Notes: generated from the letters alone by a model not told the origin. 64,000 nucleotides of DNA from Rhizobacter sp. Root1221 (GCF_001425785.1 NZ_LMDI01000015.1:41809-105808), one strand, 5' to 3'; numbered from the stretch's first letter, positions 29,622 to 41,799 are shown. A program made the numbers and translations.

Positions 29622-32600
29622 GCGGCGCAGCGAACGTGGAGGACCGCGAGAAGTTCAACATCTCCCGGTGGGCGCTGGAGCACTCGGCGCTGACGCGCTA
29701 CCTGCTGGTGGTGATGATGGTGCTCGGCCTGGCCGCGTACTTCCAGCTGGGCCAGGACGAAGACCCGCCGTTCACCTTCCGCGCCATGGTCGTGCGGGCC
29801 TACTGGCCCGGGGCCACCGCGCAGCAGGTGGCCGAGCAGGTGACCGACAAGCTCGAGAAGACGCTTCAGGAGGTGCCCAACGCCGACAAGATCCGCAGCT
29901 ACTCGAAGCCCGGCGAGACGCTGATCATCTTCCAGGTCAAGGACTCGTCCGAGGCCAAGGACATGGCGCAGATCTGGTACACGGTGCGCAAGAAGATCGG
30001 TGACATGCGCGGCACGCTGCCCGGCGGTGTGCTGGGTCCGTTCTTCAACGACGAGTTCGGCGACGTCTACGGCAGCATCTATGCGCTGTCGGCCGACGGT
30101 TTCAACGCGGTCGAACTGAAGGACCAGGCCGACCTGGTCCGCCAGCGCCTGCTGAAGGTCAAGGACGTCAACAAGGTCGAGGTGTTCGGCGCGCAGGACG
30201 AGAAGATCTTCATCGACATGTCGCAGAAGCGCCTGGCCCAGCTCGGGCTCGACTTCAACGCGGTGCTCGGGCAACTGGGGCAGCAGAACGCGGTCGAATC
30301 CGCCGGCACGTTCGACGCGCCCACCGACATGGTGCAGGTGCGGGTGGCGGGGCAGTTCAACTCGGTCGAGGAACTGCAGAATTTCTCCATTCGCGCGGGC
30401 GGCGCCACCATCAAGCTCGGTGACATCGCCACCGTGCGCCGCGGCACCATCGACCCGCCGCAGGTGAGGGTGCGCCACCAGGGCAAGGAAGTGATCGCGC
30501 TCGGCATCTCGATGGCCAAGGGCGGCGACATCATCGGCCTCGGCAAGTCGCTCGACGTGGCGGTGCAGGCCATCCGCGCCGACCTGCCGGTGGGCATCGA
30601 GATGACGCAGTTCCAGAACCAGTCCACCGTGGTGGCCGGCTCGGTGAACGAGTTCGTGGGCACGCTGATCGAGGCCGTCGTGATCGTGCTCGCCGTCAGT
30701 TTCGTGAGCCTCGGGCTGCACTTCAAGCCGAAGTCGTGGCGCTTCTCGCTCGACTGGCGGCCGGGCCTGGTGGTGGGCATCACCATCCCGCTCGTGCTGG
30801 CCATCACGTTCGTGGCCATGTACTACTGGGGCGTGGGGCTCCACAAGATCTCGCTCGGCTCGCTGATCATCGCCCTCGGCCTGCTGGTGGACGACGCGAT
30901 CATCGCGGTCGAGATGATGGTGCGCAAGCTGGAGGAGGGCTACGACAAGGTGCGTGCCGCCACCTTCGCGTACGAGGCCACCGCGATGCCCATGCTGACC
31001 GGCACGCTGATCACGGCCGTCGGGTTCCTGCCCATCGGCATGGCCAAGTCGGCCGTGGGTGAGTACACCTTCGCCATCTTCGCGGTCACCACCGTGGCGC
31101 TGCTGATCTCGTGGATCGTGTCGGTGTATTTCGTGCCGTACCTCGGTACCGTGCTGCTGAAGCCGCCGCCGCATGCCGCCACCGCGGGCGAACCGCATGA
31201 GCTGTTCGACACACCGTTCTACGAACGTTTCCGCCGCCTCGTGAACTGGTGCGTGGCCCACCGCTGGATCGCCATCGGCGCCACCGTGGCTGCCATGGGG
31301 TTGGGCCTGTTCGGCATGACCAAGGTGCAGAACCAGTTCTTCCCCGATTCGAGCCGGCTCGATGTGTTCGTGGACCTCTGGTATCCCGAGGGCACGTCGT
31401 TCGCCGCGAACGAGGAAACCACGCGCCGCGTCGAGGCCCGCCTGCTGAAGATGGAAGGCGTGAACCACGTGGCCACCTGGGTGGGCAGCGGCGTGCCTCG
31501 CTTCGCGCTCGTGCTCGACCAGATCTTCCCGCAGACCAACGTCAGCCAGATCGTCGTGCTGCCGAAGGACCTCGCCACGCGACAGCGCCTGATGAAGACG
31601 CTGCCCGAGCTGCTCGCCACGGAATTCCCGGAGGTGCGGGGCCGCCCGAAGCTGCTGCCGAACGGGCCGCCGGTGCCTTACCCGGTGCAGTTCCGCGTGG
31701 TGGGGCCCGACGCCACCCTGGTGCGCGGCTACGCCGACCAGGTCAAGGACCTGATGCGCTCCAACGAACTGCTGCGCGGCCTCAACGACAACTGGAACGA
31801 ATCGGTCAAGGTGTTGCGCCTGGACGTCGACCAGGACAAGGCGCGCGCGCTCGGCGTGTCGAGCCAGGCCATCTCGCAGGCCGCCCGGGTCACCAACACC
31901 GGCAGCACCGTAGGCCAGTACCGTGACGGCGACAAGCTGATCGACATCGTGCTGCGCACGCCGCAGGCCGAGCGCAACGCGCTGACGGACCTCGCGAACG
32001 CCTACGTGCCGTCCACGTCCGGCCGCAGCATCCCGCTGAGCCAGATCGTCAAGGCGTCGTTCGTGTGGGAGCCGGGGGTGATGTGGCGCGAGGGCCGCGA
32101 CTACGCCGTCACCGTGCAGGCCGACATCGTCGACGGCATCCAGGGAGCCACCGTGACCGCGCAGCTCAACCCGCTGTTCGAACCCCTCCGCGCCAAGATG
32201 CCGCCGGGCTACCGCGTGGACATCGCCGGTGCCGTCGAGGAAAGCAGCAAGGGGCAGGGCTCCATCGCCGTGGGCGCGCCGCTGATGCTGTTCATCATGT
32301 TCACGCTGCTGATGCTGCAACTGCACAGCTTCAGCCGCGCCTTGCTCGTGTTCCTGACCGCGCCCCTCGGCCTGCCGGGCATCGCCGCGGCGCTGCTGAT
32401 CCTCGACCGCCCGTTCGGGTTCGTGGCGCTGCTGGGCGTGATCGCGCTGATGGGCATGATCATGCGCAACTCGGTGATCCTGATCGACCAGATCGAGCAG
32501 GACCGCGCGCACGGTGCCGCCACCTGGGACGCGATCGTCGAGGCGGCGGTGCGCCGTTGCCGCCCCATCATCCTGACGGCCGCGGCGGCCGTGCTCGCGA

Positions 32601-32788
32601 TGATCCCGCTGTCGCGCAGCGTGTTCTGGGGCCCGATGGCCGTGGCCATCATGGGCGGCCTGATCGTCGCCACGGCCCTGACGCTGCTGGCGTTGCCGGC
32701 CATGTACGCGGCCTGGTTCCGGGTCAAACGGCCCGAGGAAGAGGCCCGGGCATCTGCTGATGGACTGGTACCCGCGACAACCGGCTAA
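29618..32788 (+). CDS. RND family efflux pump, inner-membrane permease
   Basis: This 1056-residue proton-driven transporter has the RND layout: one N-terminal helix, a large periplasmic loop, six helices, a second loop and six helices. The TM4 proton relay motif is LGLLVDDAIIAVEMMVRKLEEG. It belongs to the AcrB/MdtB-like branch often paired with a lipoprotein adaptor; the exported drug or metabolite cannot be read from sequence. The ATG at 29618 overlaps the adaptor stop (ATGA). No outer-membrane TolC-like gene follows, so a channel encoded elsewhere is probably used. Confidence 0.93.
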   Translation: MSGAANVEDREKFNISRWALEHSALTRYLLVVMMVLGLAAYFQLGQDEDPPFTFRAMVVRAYWPGATAQQVAEQVTDKLEKTLQEVPNADKIRSYSKPGETLIIFQVKDSSEAKDMAQIWYTVRKKIGDMRGTLPGGVLGPFFNDEFGDVYGSIYALSADGFNAVELKDQADLVRQRLLKVKDVNKVEVFGAQDEKIFIDMSQKRLAQLGLDFNAVLGQLGQQNAVESAGTFDAPTDMVQVRVAGQFNSVEELQNFSIRAGGATIKLGDIATVRRGTIDPPQVRVRHQGKEVIALGISMAKGGDIIGLGKSLDVAVQAIRADLPVGIEMTQFQNQSTVVAGSVNEFVGTLIEAVVIVLAVSFVSLGLHFKPKSWRFSLDWRPGLVVGITIPLVLAITFVAMYYWGVGLHKISLGSLIIALGLLVDDAIIAVEMMVRKLEEGYDKVRAATFAYEATAMPMLTGTLITAVGFLPIGMAKSAVGEYTFAIFAVTTVALLISWIVSVYFVPYLGTVLLKPPPHAATAGEPHELFDTPFYERFRRLVNWCVAHRWIAIGATVAAMGLGLFGMTKVQNQFFPDSSRLDVFVDLWYPEGTSFAANEETTRRVEARLLKMEGVNHVATWVGSGVPRFALVLDQIFPQTNVSQIVVLPKDLATRQRLMKTLPELLATEFPEVRGRPKLLPNGPPVPYPVQFRVVGPDATLVRGYADQVKDLMRSNELLRGLNDNWNESVKVLRLDVDQDKARALGVSSQAISQAARVTNTGSTVGQYRDGDKLIDIVLRTPQAERNALTDLANAYVPSTSGRSIPLSQIVKASFVWEPGVMWREGRDYAVTVQADIVDGIQGATVTAQLNPLFEPLRAKMPPGYRVDIAGAVEESSKGQGSIAVGAPLMLFIMFTLLMLQLHSFSRALLVFLTAPLGLPGIAAALLILDRPFGFVALLGVIALMGMIMRNSVILIDQIEQDRAHGAATWDAIVEAAVRRCRPIILTAAAAVLAMIPLSRSVFWGPMAVAIMGGLIVATALTLLALPAMYAAWFRVKRPEEEARASADGLVPATTG

Positions 32789-32813
32789 AATATCCGGCTG
32801 ACCGAATCGCGAT

Positions 32814-32844
32814 AGGGGAAGTCCAGGCTTCCCCTTGTTATTTT
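32814..32844 (+). terminator. Rho-independent terminator of the RND operon
   Basis: AGGGGAAG at 32814-32821 pairs with CTTCCCCT at 32828-32835 and is followed by TGTTATTTT. It ends 12 bases before the tRNA-Leu gene. Confidence 0.75.
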
Positions 32845-32855
32845 CCAGGTGCTTG

Positions 32856-32942
32856 GCGCGGGTGGCGAAATTGGTAGACGCACCAGGTTTAGGTCCTGAC
32901 GCCAGCAATGGTGTGGGGGTTCGAGTCCCCCCCCGCGCACCA
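32856..32942 (+). tRNA. leuW: tRNA-Leu (anticodon UAG)
   Basis: These 87 bases form a class II tRNA with a 7-bp acceptor stem (GCGCGGG paired with CCCGCGC), a long variable arm and an encoded CCA end. The anticodon loop TTTAGGT gives anticodon UAG, reading CUA and other CUN leucine codons. It is close to E. coli tRNA-Leu(UAG) by eye. The trigger factor gene starts 30 bases downstream. This tRNA would decode the two CTA codons of the leuA leader peptide. Confidence 0.97.
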
Positions 32943-32971
32943 GCAACGTTTGAAACCAGAGAGTCGAAAAA

Positions 32972-34279
32972 ATGGCTGTGACTGTAGAAACCCTTGAGAA
33001 GCTCGAACGCCGCATCACGCTGACGCTCGCCGCCGACGTCATCAACAATGAGGTGACGAACCGCCTCAAGCGGTTGTCGCGCACGGTGAAGGCCGACGGC
33101 TTCCGCCCGGGCAAGGTGCCGATGAGCGTCGTCTCCCAGCGTTATGGCTACTCGGTGCAATACGAGGTGATGAACGACAAGGTGGGCCAGGCGTTTGCCG
33201 AAGCCACCGCCGAGGCGAAGCTCCGCGTCGCCGGCGCCCCGCGCATCACCGAAAAGGAAAACGCGCCCGAAGGCCAGATGGCGTTCGATGCCACCTTCGA
33301 GGTGTACCCCGAAGTCAAGCTCGGTGACCTGTCCTCCGCCGAAGTGGAGCGCGTGACCACCGACGTGACCGACGCCGCCATCGACAAGACCGTCGACATC
33401 CTGCGCAAGCAGCGCCGCACGTTCGCGCAGCGCCCGCAGGCCGAAGCCGCGAGCGAAGGCGACCGTGTCACGATCGACTTCGAAGGCAAGATCGACGGCG
33501 TGCCGTTCGACGGCGGCAAGGCCGAAGGCTTCCAGTTCCTGATCGGTGAAGGCCAGATGCTCGAGGCCTTCGAAAAGGCCGTCCGCGGCATGAAGACCGG
33601 TGAATCGAAGACCTTCCCGCTGCAGTTCCCGGCCGACTACCAAGGCAAGGACGTGGCCGGCAAGGAAGCCGACTTCCTGGTCACGGTCAACAAGATCGAA
33701 GCCCAGAACCTGCCGGTGGTGGACGAAGCCTTCGCGAAGTCGCTCGGCATTGCCGACGGCACCGTGGACGCGCTGCGCGCCGACATCAAGAAGAACCTCG
33801 AGCGCGAAGTGAAGTTCCGCGTGCTGGCCCGCAACAAGGGTGCCGTGATGGACGCCCTCGTGAAGACGGCCGAACTCGACCTGCCGGCCGCCCTGGTCAA
33901 CGGCGAGATCGAACGCATGATCGAAGCCGCCCGTGCCGACCTGAAGAAGCGCGGCGTCAAGGACGCCGACTCCGCCCCGATCCCGGGTGAAGTCTTCAAG
34001 GAACAAGCCGAGCGCCGCGTGCGCCTGGGCCTGGTCGTGGGTGAACTGGTGCGTGCCAACAACCTGTCGGCCAAGCCGGAGCAGCTGCAGGCCCACATCG
34101 AGGAAATCTCGCAGAGCTACGAGAAGCCCGCCGACGTCGTCCGCTGGTACCTGAGCGACCGCCAGCGCATGGCCGAAGTGGAAGGTGTCGTGATCGAGAA
34201 CAACGTCGCCGAATTCGTGCTCGGCAAGGCCAAGGTCACCGACAAGGCCCTGCCGTTCGACGAGCTGATGGCCGGCTGA
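32972..34279 (+). CDS. tig: Trigger factor (ribosome-bound chaperone and prolyl isomerase)
   Basis: This 435-residue cytosolic chaperone meets nascent chains at the ribosome exit tunnel. The N-terminal ribosome-binding domain contains the signature GFRPGKVPMSVV. The FKBP-type isomerase domain (about 155-245) includes GDRVTIDFEGKIDGVPFDGG and GMKTGESKTFPLQFP. The helical C-terminal chaperone domain completes the normal length. It is followed by clpP, clpX and lon, the classical protein quality-control order, with a terminator separating it from clpP. Confidence 0.97.
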   Translation: MAVTVETLEKLERRITLTLAADVINNEVTNRLKRLSRTVKADGFRPGKVPMSVVSQRYGYSVQYEVMNDKVGQAFAEATAEAKLRVAGAPRITEKENAPEGQMAFDATFEVYPEVKLGDLSSAEVERVTTDVTDAAIDKTVDILRKQRRTFAQRPQAEAASEGDRVTIDFEGKIDGVPFDGGKAEGFQFLIGEGQMLEAFEKAVRGMKTGESKTFPLQFPADYQGKDVAGKEADFLVTVNKIEAQNLPVVDEAFAKSLGIADGTVDALRADIKKNLEREVKFRVLARNKGAVMDALVKTAELDLPAALVNGEIERMIEAARADLKKRGVKDADSAPIPGEVFKEQAERRVRLGLVVGELVRANNLSAKPEQLQAHIEEISQSYEKPADVVRWYLSDRQRMAEVEGVVIENNVAEFVLGKAKVTDKALPFDELMAG

Positions 34280-34302
34280 TCGCCGCGCCGACCCGCTTGA
34301 CC

Positions 34303-34336
34303 AGGGTGCCGGGCCGCAGGGGTCGGCACCCTTTTT
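34303..34336 (+). terminator. Rho-independent terminator after tig
   Basis: AGGGTGCCG at 34303-34311 pairs with CGGCACCCT at 34324-34332, followed by a run of five T residues. Confidence 0.78.
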
Positions 34337-34416
34337 CGCTTCGTCGTACGGTGGTTCTCTTGTCGTTCCATAATTGAACCCAACCTGTCGCACACTAACC
34401 TATCTCAAGGACACTC

Positions 34417-35040
34417 ATGAGCGCGCTGGAAACTCAAGGTTTGGGCTTGGTGCCCATGGTCATCGAACAGTCGGGCCGCGGCGAACGGGCGTACGACATC
34501 TACAGCCGCTTGTTGCGCGAGCGGGTGATTTTCCTGGTGGGCCCGGTGAACGACCAGTCGGCCAACCTGGTGGTGGCGCAGTTGCTGTTCCTGGAGAGTG
34601 AAAACCCCGACAAGGACATCTCGCTGTACATCAACTCCCCGGGCGGTTCGGTGAGCGCCGGCATGTCGATCTTCGACACGATGCAGTTCATCAAGCCCGA
34701 CGTCTCTACGCTGTGCATGGGCATTGCCGCCAGCATGGGCTCGTTCCTGCTGATGGCCGGCGCCAAGGGCAAGCGGTTCGCGCTGCCGAACTCGCGCGTG
34801 ATGATCCACCAGCCGTCGGGCGGCGCCCAGGGCCAAGCCACCGACATCGAGATCCACGCCCGCGAGATCCTGAAGACCCGCGAGCAGCTGAACCGCATCT
34901 ATGCCGATCGCACCGGCCAGCCCATCGAGAAGATCCGCAACGACATGGAGCGCGACTTCTTCATGGACCCGGAGGAATCGAAGGCGTACGGCCTGATCGA
35001 CCTGGTGATCAGCAAGCGCAATCCGCCGCTCAACCCGTGA
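34417..35040 (+). CDS. clpP: ATP-dependent Clp protease proteolytic subunit
   Basis: This 207-residue serine peptidase forms the tetradecameric chamber that works with ClpX or ClpA. The catalytic triad is complete: Ser106 in [10 protein letters not shown], His131 in [14 protein letters not shown] and Asp180 in the [16 protein letters not shown] region. The N-terminus carries the short propeptide usual in proteobacteria. An AAGGA ribosome binding site precedes the ATG. A strong terminator lies between clpP and clpX, so the two can be transcribed separately. Confidence 0.97.
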   Translation: MSALETQGLGLVPMVIEQSGRGERAYDIYSRLLRERVIFLVGPVNDQSANLVVAQLLFLESENPDKDISLYINSPGGSVSAGMSIFDTMQFIKPDVSTLCMGIAASMGSFLLMAGAKGKRFALPNSRVMIHQPSGGAQGQATDIEIHAREILKTREQLNRIYADRTGQPIEKIRNDMERDFFMDPEESKAYGLIDLVISKRNPPLNP

Positions 35041-35101
35041 TCCTGGGCAACCCGGCCGAAAATGTTCCCAAAAGGGTATTTCAGCCCGGTAACTGCGACT
35101 G

Positions 35102-35141
35102 AAACGGGGCCTTATTTGCTGCCAAGGCCCCGTTTTCTTTT
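35102..35141 (+). terminator. Rho-independent terminator after clpP
   Basis: A 12-bp stem (AAACGGGGCCTT paired with AAGGCCCCGTTT, 10-base loop) is followed by TCTTTT. Confidence 0.87.
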
Positions 35142-35187
35142 GCTCTATCATTGACCCAGCCTTTCCCACCCTCTAGCGCGTAGATCC

Positions 35188-36453
35188 ATGGCCGACAAAA
35201 AAGGCTCCTCGAGCGAAAAAGTCCTTTATTGCTCCTTCTGCGGCAAGAGCCAGCACGAGGTCAAGAAGCTCATCGCCGGGCCCTCCGTTTTCATCTGCGA
35301 CGAATGCATCGAGCTGTGCAACGACATCATCCGTGATGAAGTGCCCACCGAGACGGCCGAGACCCGTTCGGCGAAATCCGACCTGCCGGTGCCCGCCGAG
35401 ATCAAGGGCAGCCTCGACAACTACGTCATCGGGCAGGACACCGCCAAGCGCACGCTGTCGGTGGCCGTGTACAACCACTACAAGCGGTTGAAGCACATGT
35501 CCACGTCGAAGGACGAGGTGGAGCTCTCCAAGAGCAACATCCTGCTGATCGGCCCCACGGGCTCCGGCAAGACGCTGCTCGCGCAGACGCTCGCCCGCCT
35601 GCTCAACGTGCCGTTCGTGATTGCCGATGCCACCACGCTCACCGAAGCCGGCTACGTCGGCGAGGACGTGGAAAACATCATCCAGAAGTTGCTGCAGAAC
35701 TGCAACTACGACGTCGAGAAGGCGCAGCGCGGCATCGTCTACATCGACGAGATCGACAAGATCTCCCGCAAGGCCGACAACCCGTCCATCACGCGCGACG
35801 TGTCGGGCGAGGGCGTGCAGCAGGCGTTGCTCAAGCTCGTCGAAGGCACGATGGCGTCGGTGCCCCCGCAAGGCGGCCGCAAGCACCCGAACCAGGACTT
35901 CCTGCAGATCGACACCACGAACATCCTGTTCATCTGCGGCGGTGCGTTCGACGGCCTCGAGAAGGTCATCCAGAACCGCTCGGAGAAGTCCGGCATCGGT
36001 TTCGGCGCCACGGTGCACACCAAGAGCGAGAAGCGTGTCTCCGAGGTGTTCCGCGAAGTCGAACCCGAAGACCTGATCAAGTTCGGCCTCATCCCCGAAC
36101 TGGTGGGCCGCCTGCCCGTGGTCGCCACGCTGGGCGAGCTGACCGAGGACGCGCTGGTGCAGATCCTCACCGAACCCAAGAACGCGCTGCTCAAGCAGTA
36201 CCAGAAGCTCTTCGCCATGGATGGTGTCGAACTCGAGGTGCGGCCGTCGGCGCTGGCTGCCATTGCCCGCAAGGCGCTCGCCCGCAAGACAGGGGCGCGA
36301 GGCCTTCGGTCCATCATGGAACTGTCGCTGAACGACACCATGTTCGATCTGCCCACGCTCGACAGCGTGGCCAAGGTGGTGCTGGACGAACACACCATCG
36401 AGGAAAACGCGAAGCCGCTGTTGGTCTATCACGAGTCCAAGGCGAGCGCGTGA
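35188..36453 (+). CDS. clpX: ATP-dependent Clp protease ATP-binding subunit ClpX
   Basis: This 421-residue AAA+ unfoldase feeds substrates into ClpP. An N-terminal C4 zinc-binding domain uses Cys15, Cys18, Cys37 and Cys40. Walker A is [12 protein letters not shown], the pore loop is [11 protein letters not shown] and Walker B is [10 protein letters not shown]. The IGF-type loop that contacts ClpP is represented by EKSGIGFGA. The length is standard. It starts 147 bases after clpP, past a terminator. Confidence 0.97.
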   Translation: MADKKGSSSEKVLYCSFCGKSQHEVKKLIAGPSVFICDECIELCNDIIRDEVPTETAETRSAKSDLPVPAEIKGSLDNYVIGQDTAKRTLSVAVYNHYKRLKHMSTSKDEVELSKSNILLIGPTGSGKTLLAQTLARLLNVPFVIADATTLTEAGYVGEDVENIIQKLLQNCNYDVEKAQRGIVYIDEIDKISRKADNPSITRDVSGEGVQQALLKLVEGTMASVPPQGGRKHPNQDFLQIDTTNILFICGGAFDGLEKVIQNRSEKSGIGFGATVHTKSEKRVSEVFREVEPEDLIKFGLIPELVGRLPVVATLGELTEDALVQILTEPKNALLKQYQKLFAMDGVELEVRPSALAAIARKALARKTGARGLRSIMELSLNDTMFDLPTLDSVAKVVLDEHTIEENAKPLLVYHESKASA

Positions 36454-36538
36454 GCAACCCGTGTTCCACGTTCTACCGCTAGAGCTGTACCCGAGACAGG
36501 GATCCTGAGCGCCCGAGCGGGTTCGCCCGCGACGGCTT

Positions 36539-36566
36539 CTTGCAATTCACCCCTCGAGCCCTACAT
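36539..36566 (+). promoter_or_regulatory. Possible heat-shock (sigma-32) promoter of lon
   Basis: CTTGCAA (36539-36545) and CCCTACAT (36559-36566) are separated by 13 bases. This is close to the sigma-32 pattern CTTGAAA-N13-CCCCATnT, and lon is a classical heat-shock gene. Transcription would start near 36573, leaving a short leader with a GAGAGG ribosome binding site before the ATG at 36590. Confidence 0.5.
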
Positions 36567-36589
36567 GGGCTGGAGAAAGAGAGGTTCCA

Positions 36590-39004
<2,415 letters not shown>

Positions 39005-39017
39005 GCTTGCGCGAGTC

Positions 39018-39045
39018 GCCGGGGTCGGCCGTGCCCGACCCCGGC
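39018..39045 (+). terminator. Hairpin downstream of lon without a T-tract
   Basis: GCCGGGGTCGG at 39018-39028 pairs with CCGACCCCGGC at 39035-39045, an 11-bp stem with a six-base loop. No U-run follows, so it may protect the lon mRNA end or act with another termination factor. Confidence 0.4.
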
Positions 39046-39123
39046 GCTCGGCACATTCGAGTGGGTCCGCCGCGGTCTTGCGAGAGTGCCGAAAGAAGTC
39101 GGAAAGAAAGTTCAACGAAACAC

Positions 39124-39153
39124 TTGCACTGCATTCGACTTCCATCATATAAT
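39124..39153 (+). promoter_or_regulatory. Promoter of the tRNA-Gly gene
   Basis: TTGCAC (39124-39129) and a perfect TATAAT (39148-39153) are separated by 18 bases. Transcription would begin near 39160, about 50 bases before the tRNA. It is the best sigma-70-type promoter seen in this window. Confidence 0.75.
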
Positions 39154-39211
39154 CGTGTTCTCGGTTGATGACGCAAACAAAGCGCTGAAGCAATCGAGAA
39201 GCTAGGAGTAT

Positions 39212-39287
39212 GCGGGTGTAGCTCAGTTGGTAGAGCGCAACCTTGCCAAGGTTGAGGTCACGAGTTCGAGCCTCGTTACCCGCTCCA
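39212..39287 (+). tRNA. glyT: tRNA-Gly (anticodon GCC)
   Basis: These 76 bases fold as a standard cloverleaf with the CCA end encoded at 39285-39287. The anticodon loop TTGCCAA lies between AACC and GGTT, giving anticodon GCC for glycine. The acceptor stem pairs GCGGGTG with TACCCGC. A terminator follows at 39294-39326, so it can be transcribed separately from tRNA-Cys. Confidence 0.97.
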
Positions 39288-39293
39288 AACAGT

Positions 39294-39326
39294 AAAAGGG
39301 AAGCTTCTCACGAAGCTTCCCTTTTT
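39294..39326 (+). terminator. Rho-independent terminator of tRNA-Gly
   Basis: A 13-bp stem (AAAAGGGAAGCTT paired with AAGCTTCCCTTTT, six-base loop) ends in a T-run at 39322-39326. Confidence 0.88.
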
Positions 39327-39377
39327 GCTAAGCTCTCACGATTCCGGTCGTGAGACTGCTGAAACAAAGCCAAACAC

Positions 39378-39451
39378 GGCGCGATAGCAAATCGGTTATG
39401 CAACGGATTGCAAATCCGTCTAGCCCGGTTCGACTCCGGGTCGCGCCTCCA
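39378..39451 (+). tRNA. cysT: tRNA-Cys (anticodon GCA)
   Basis: These 74 bases form a cloverleaf with a GGCGCGA/TCGCGCC acceptor stem, discriminator U and encoded CCA. The anticodon loop TTGCAAA lies between ACGGA and TCCGT, giving anticodon GCA for cysteine. No duplicate of its 3' end was found downstream, so there is no visible integration-site repeat. Confidence 0.97.
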
Positions 39452-39454
39452 TAC

Positions 39455-39490
39455 AAAACGCCTCGGTCTTGCCGGGGCGTTTTTGTTTTT
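39455..39490 (+). terminator. Rho-independent terminator of tRNA-Cys
   Basis: AACGCCTCGG pairs with CCGGGGCGTT (one T-G pair, five-base loop), followed by a long T-rich tract TTTTTGTTTTT. Confidence 0.85.
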
Positions 39491-39840
39491 GCGCCGAGCA
39501 TCAACCGCTTCCGCCGGCCGACACCCGCGCTCCGAACTCCCGATAAGCCGCCGCTAGTCCGTGTGGACTTCGGTTTGATGAACCGGCAATTTCACGACGT
39601 GTCGGGGAAGCACTTTTACCTGTTCACGACGCTGTCGGTGGCGGTGCGGCGCACGCGCTGGTTCGAAGGGGCCTGGCGGCAGCTGGGAAATTCCCTCGCC
39701 TCGGTGAACACGCGTGGATTTGCATCATCACGCTCCAGAATCCCCGTTCAAACCTGTTGTGCTGCCCCTGCGCAGGGCAGATTGTTTGAAATTGTCTGCG
39801 GTACAGCAAGCGGGCGAGCGACTTGCTTGCGACCTGCGCC
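39491..39840. other. 350-base stretch without a convincing gene
   Basis: Open frames cross this stretch, but none has a ribosome binding site, a recognisable family or the third-position GC bias of the neighbouring genes. The composition is more AT-rich than the surroundings, particularly at 39570-39800. No transposase remnant, tRNA fragment or direct repeat was found. It may hold the promoter of the acyltransferase gene, for which I could not pick reliable boxes. Confidence 0.6.
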
Positions 39841-41799
39841 ATGCAGACCTCTTCCCCGACAGATTTTCGTCCCGACATCAACGGCCTCCGGGCGCTGGCC
39901 GTGCTGGTCGTGGTGCTCTACGACTTCGGCGTGCCAGGATTTGCTGGTGGTTTTGTCGGCGTGGACGTGTTTTTCGTGATCTCCGGCTTCTTGATGACCA
40001 AGATCATCGCCAGGGGGCTGCTGGGCGGGCGCTTTTCACTGTGGGGCTTCTATGCCGCCCGCGCGCGGCGCATCGTGCCGGCGCTGGCAGTGGTCTGCGT
40101 CGTCCTGCTCGTGTACGGCGCCGCCCGGATGACCCCGCCCGATTTCGAGCGGCTCGGGCGCCACGCGGCCAGCAGCATCGGCTTCTTCTCGAATGTCGTG
40201 TACTGGAAGGACGTCGACTACTTCGGCGCCCAGAAGTACGACCAGTGGTTGCTCCACACTTGGTCGCTGTCGGTCGAATGGCAGTTCTACCTGCTGTTTC
40301 CCATCGTGCTGATGGGGGTGACACGGCTGACCCGCAAGCCGGTGGCCCTCACCGCGACCATCCTCGCGATGCTCGCCGTGTCGCTGGCGTTGTCCGCGAC
40401 GCTGTCGTTCACGAACCGCATCCCCGCGTTCTACCTGCTGCCCACCCGCGCGTGGGAAATGCTGGCGGGCGGGGTTGTCTTCCTGTTCGCGTCGTCGGGG
40501 CCGGCCTGGGTGCGGCGGCTGGCGGGGCCAGTGGGGCTGGCGCTGATCGTGCTGTCGATCGCGTTGTTGCGGGCCGACGGCCCGTGGCCGGGTTACCTGG
40601 CGTTGCTGCCCGTGTCCGGTGCGGCGCTCCTGCTGTGGGGTGATTACGCGCGCTCATGGCTGCTGCGCAACCCGGTGGCCCAGTTCCTCGGCGACAGCTC
40701 GTATTCCATCTACCTGTGGCACTGGCCCATCGTCGCGTTGCTGCACCAATACGTGCTGGAAGATTCGGTCGGCTGGACGGTGGCAGCCATCGCGGTGTCG
40801 GTCGCGCTGGGGCACGCGTCGTTGCGGTGGATCGAAACGCCATCACGCGTGGCGCTCGGACAGTGGGGCCTGCGCGCGAACGGTGTGGCGTTCGGCGCGT
40901 CGTCGGTGGTGGTGGCATCGCTGGCCGGGGCGGTCTGGGTGGGGCAGGGGCTGCCCGCGCGTCCGAACGTCGAGCGGTTTGCCGCGGCTGAAGCGCGCAT
41001 CCGCTTTGCCAACCTCGGCAACGGCTGGTGTTTCGTCGACAACGTCGATGGCCAGGGCCATGGCAGCAAAGGCATCAGGTACCAGCCGCGGTTTTCGCAA
41101 TGCCATGTGGGCGACCTGAGCAGCTCTACCGAGGCCGTGCTGTGGGGCGATTCGCATGCGGCCCACTTTTCACCGTTTGTGGCGGCCTACGCCCGAGACA
41201 ACCACATCAAGGTGCACGAACTGTCGTCCGCCGCGTGCCCGCCGCTGATTGGCACGCCCGACACCGGCGTGCACCCCGACGTGTGTGCGCAGTTCCAGAA
41301 GGACGTGCTGGCCGAACTGGAACCCGGCAAGACGGTGATCATTGCGGGCCGCTGGGATTGGTACATGCGCCATCCCACCTTCGCGCAGTCGGTGGCGTCC
41401 ACGCTGCACACGCTGACGGCGCGCGGCGCCGAGGTGGTGGTGCTGGGGCAGTCGCCGCTGTTCCTGACGGGCGTGGGCAAGCAGTACGTCTATGCGGCGG
41501 TGTTCGACCGCACCTACCCGGCGCAGTTTCGCGGAGCCGACGGTCCGGCGGCCGCCAACCGCATCCTGCGCTCGGTGGTGGCCAAGGTGCCCGGCGTGCG
41601 CTACGTCGAACCCACGGCGGGCCTGTGCAACGCACAGGGCTGCAACGTGCAGATCGACGGCGTGCCGGCCTTTTTCGATGCGAACCACATGAACATCGCC
41701 GGTGCCGAGGCGCTGGCCCGCAGCGCGAAGGCCCGCGGGCTTCGCCTGTTCGACACCTCGCCCCATCACGTGGCCTCGGCCAACGCCGCGCCCAGATAG
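39841..41799 (+). CDS. Acyltransferase 3 fused to an SGNH hydrolase-like domain (OafA/YrhL type)
   Basis: This 652-residue inner-membrane protein probably O-acetylates a surface polysaccharide or another envelope glycan. The N-terminal AT3 domain (about 1-345) opens FRPDINGLRALAVLVVVLYDFG and includes GGFVGVDVFFVISGFLMT and VEWQFYLLFPIVL, with about ten membrane helices. The C-terminal periplasmic SGNH domain has GDSHAAHF near residue 435 and the catalytic pair DANHMN near 613. The ATG at 39841 has no clear ribosome binding site; a TTG at 39823 is less likely. It sits alone, away from any polysaccharide locus, beside a tRNA cluster. Confidence 0.9.
   Translation: MQTSSPTDFRPDINGLRALAVLVVVLYDFGVPGFAGGFVGVDVFFVISGFLMTKIIARGLLGGRFSLWGFYAARARRIVPALAVVCVVLLVYGAARMTPPDFERLGRHAASSIGFFSNVVYWKDVDYFGAQKYDQWLLHTWSLSVEWQFYLLFPIVLMGVTRLTRKPVALTATILAMLAVSLALSATLSFTNRIPAFYLLPTRAWEMLAGGVVFLFASSGPAWVRRLAGPVGLALIVLSIALLRADGPWPGYLALLPVSGAALLLWGDYARSWLLRNPVAQFLGDSSYSIYLWHWPIVALLHQYVLEDSVGWTVAAIAVSVALGHASLRWIETPSRVALGQWGLRANGVAFGASSVVVASLAGAVWVGQGLPARPNVERFAAAEARIRFANLGNGWCFVDNVDGQGHGSKGIRYQPRFSQCHVGDLSSSTEAVLWGDSHAAHFSPFVAAYARDNHIKVHELSSAACPPLIGTPDTGVHPDVCAQFQKDVLAELEPGKTVIIAGRWDWYMRHPTFAQSVASTLHTLTARGAEVVVLGQSPLFLTGVGKQYVYAAVFDRTYPAQFRGADGPAAANRILRSVVAKVPGVRYVEPTAGLCNAQGCNVQIDGVPAFFDANHMNIAGAEALARSAKARGLRLFDTSPHHVASANAAPR

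Noticed and set aside
29156..34393. Very long minus-strand open frame (over 1700 codons) opposite the RND pump and tig
   Set aside because: It is antisense to well-supported genes, crosses the tRNA-Leu gene, and is rich in His, Arg and Gly as expected from the complement of GC-rich codons. No domain is recognisable.
39350..39979. Open frame of about 209 codons starting before tRNA-Cys
   Set aside because: It crosses the whole tRNA-Cys gene and its terminator and overlaps the acyltransferase start, with no ribosome binding site or family match.
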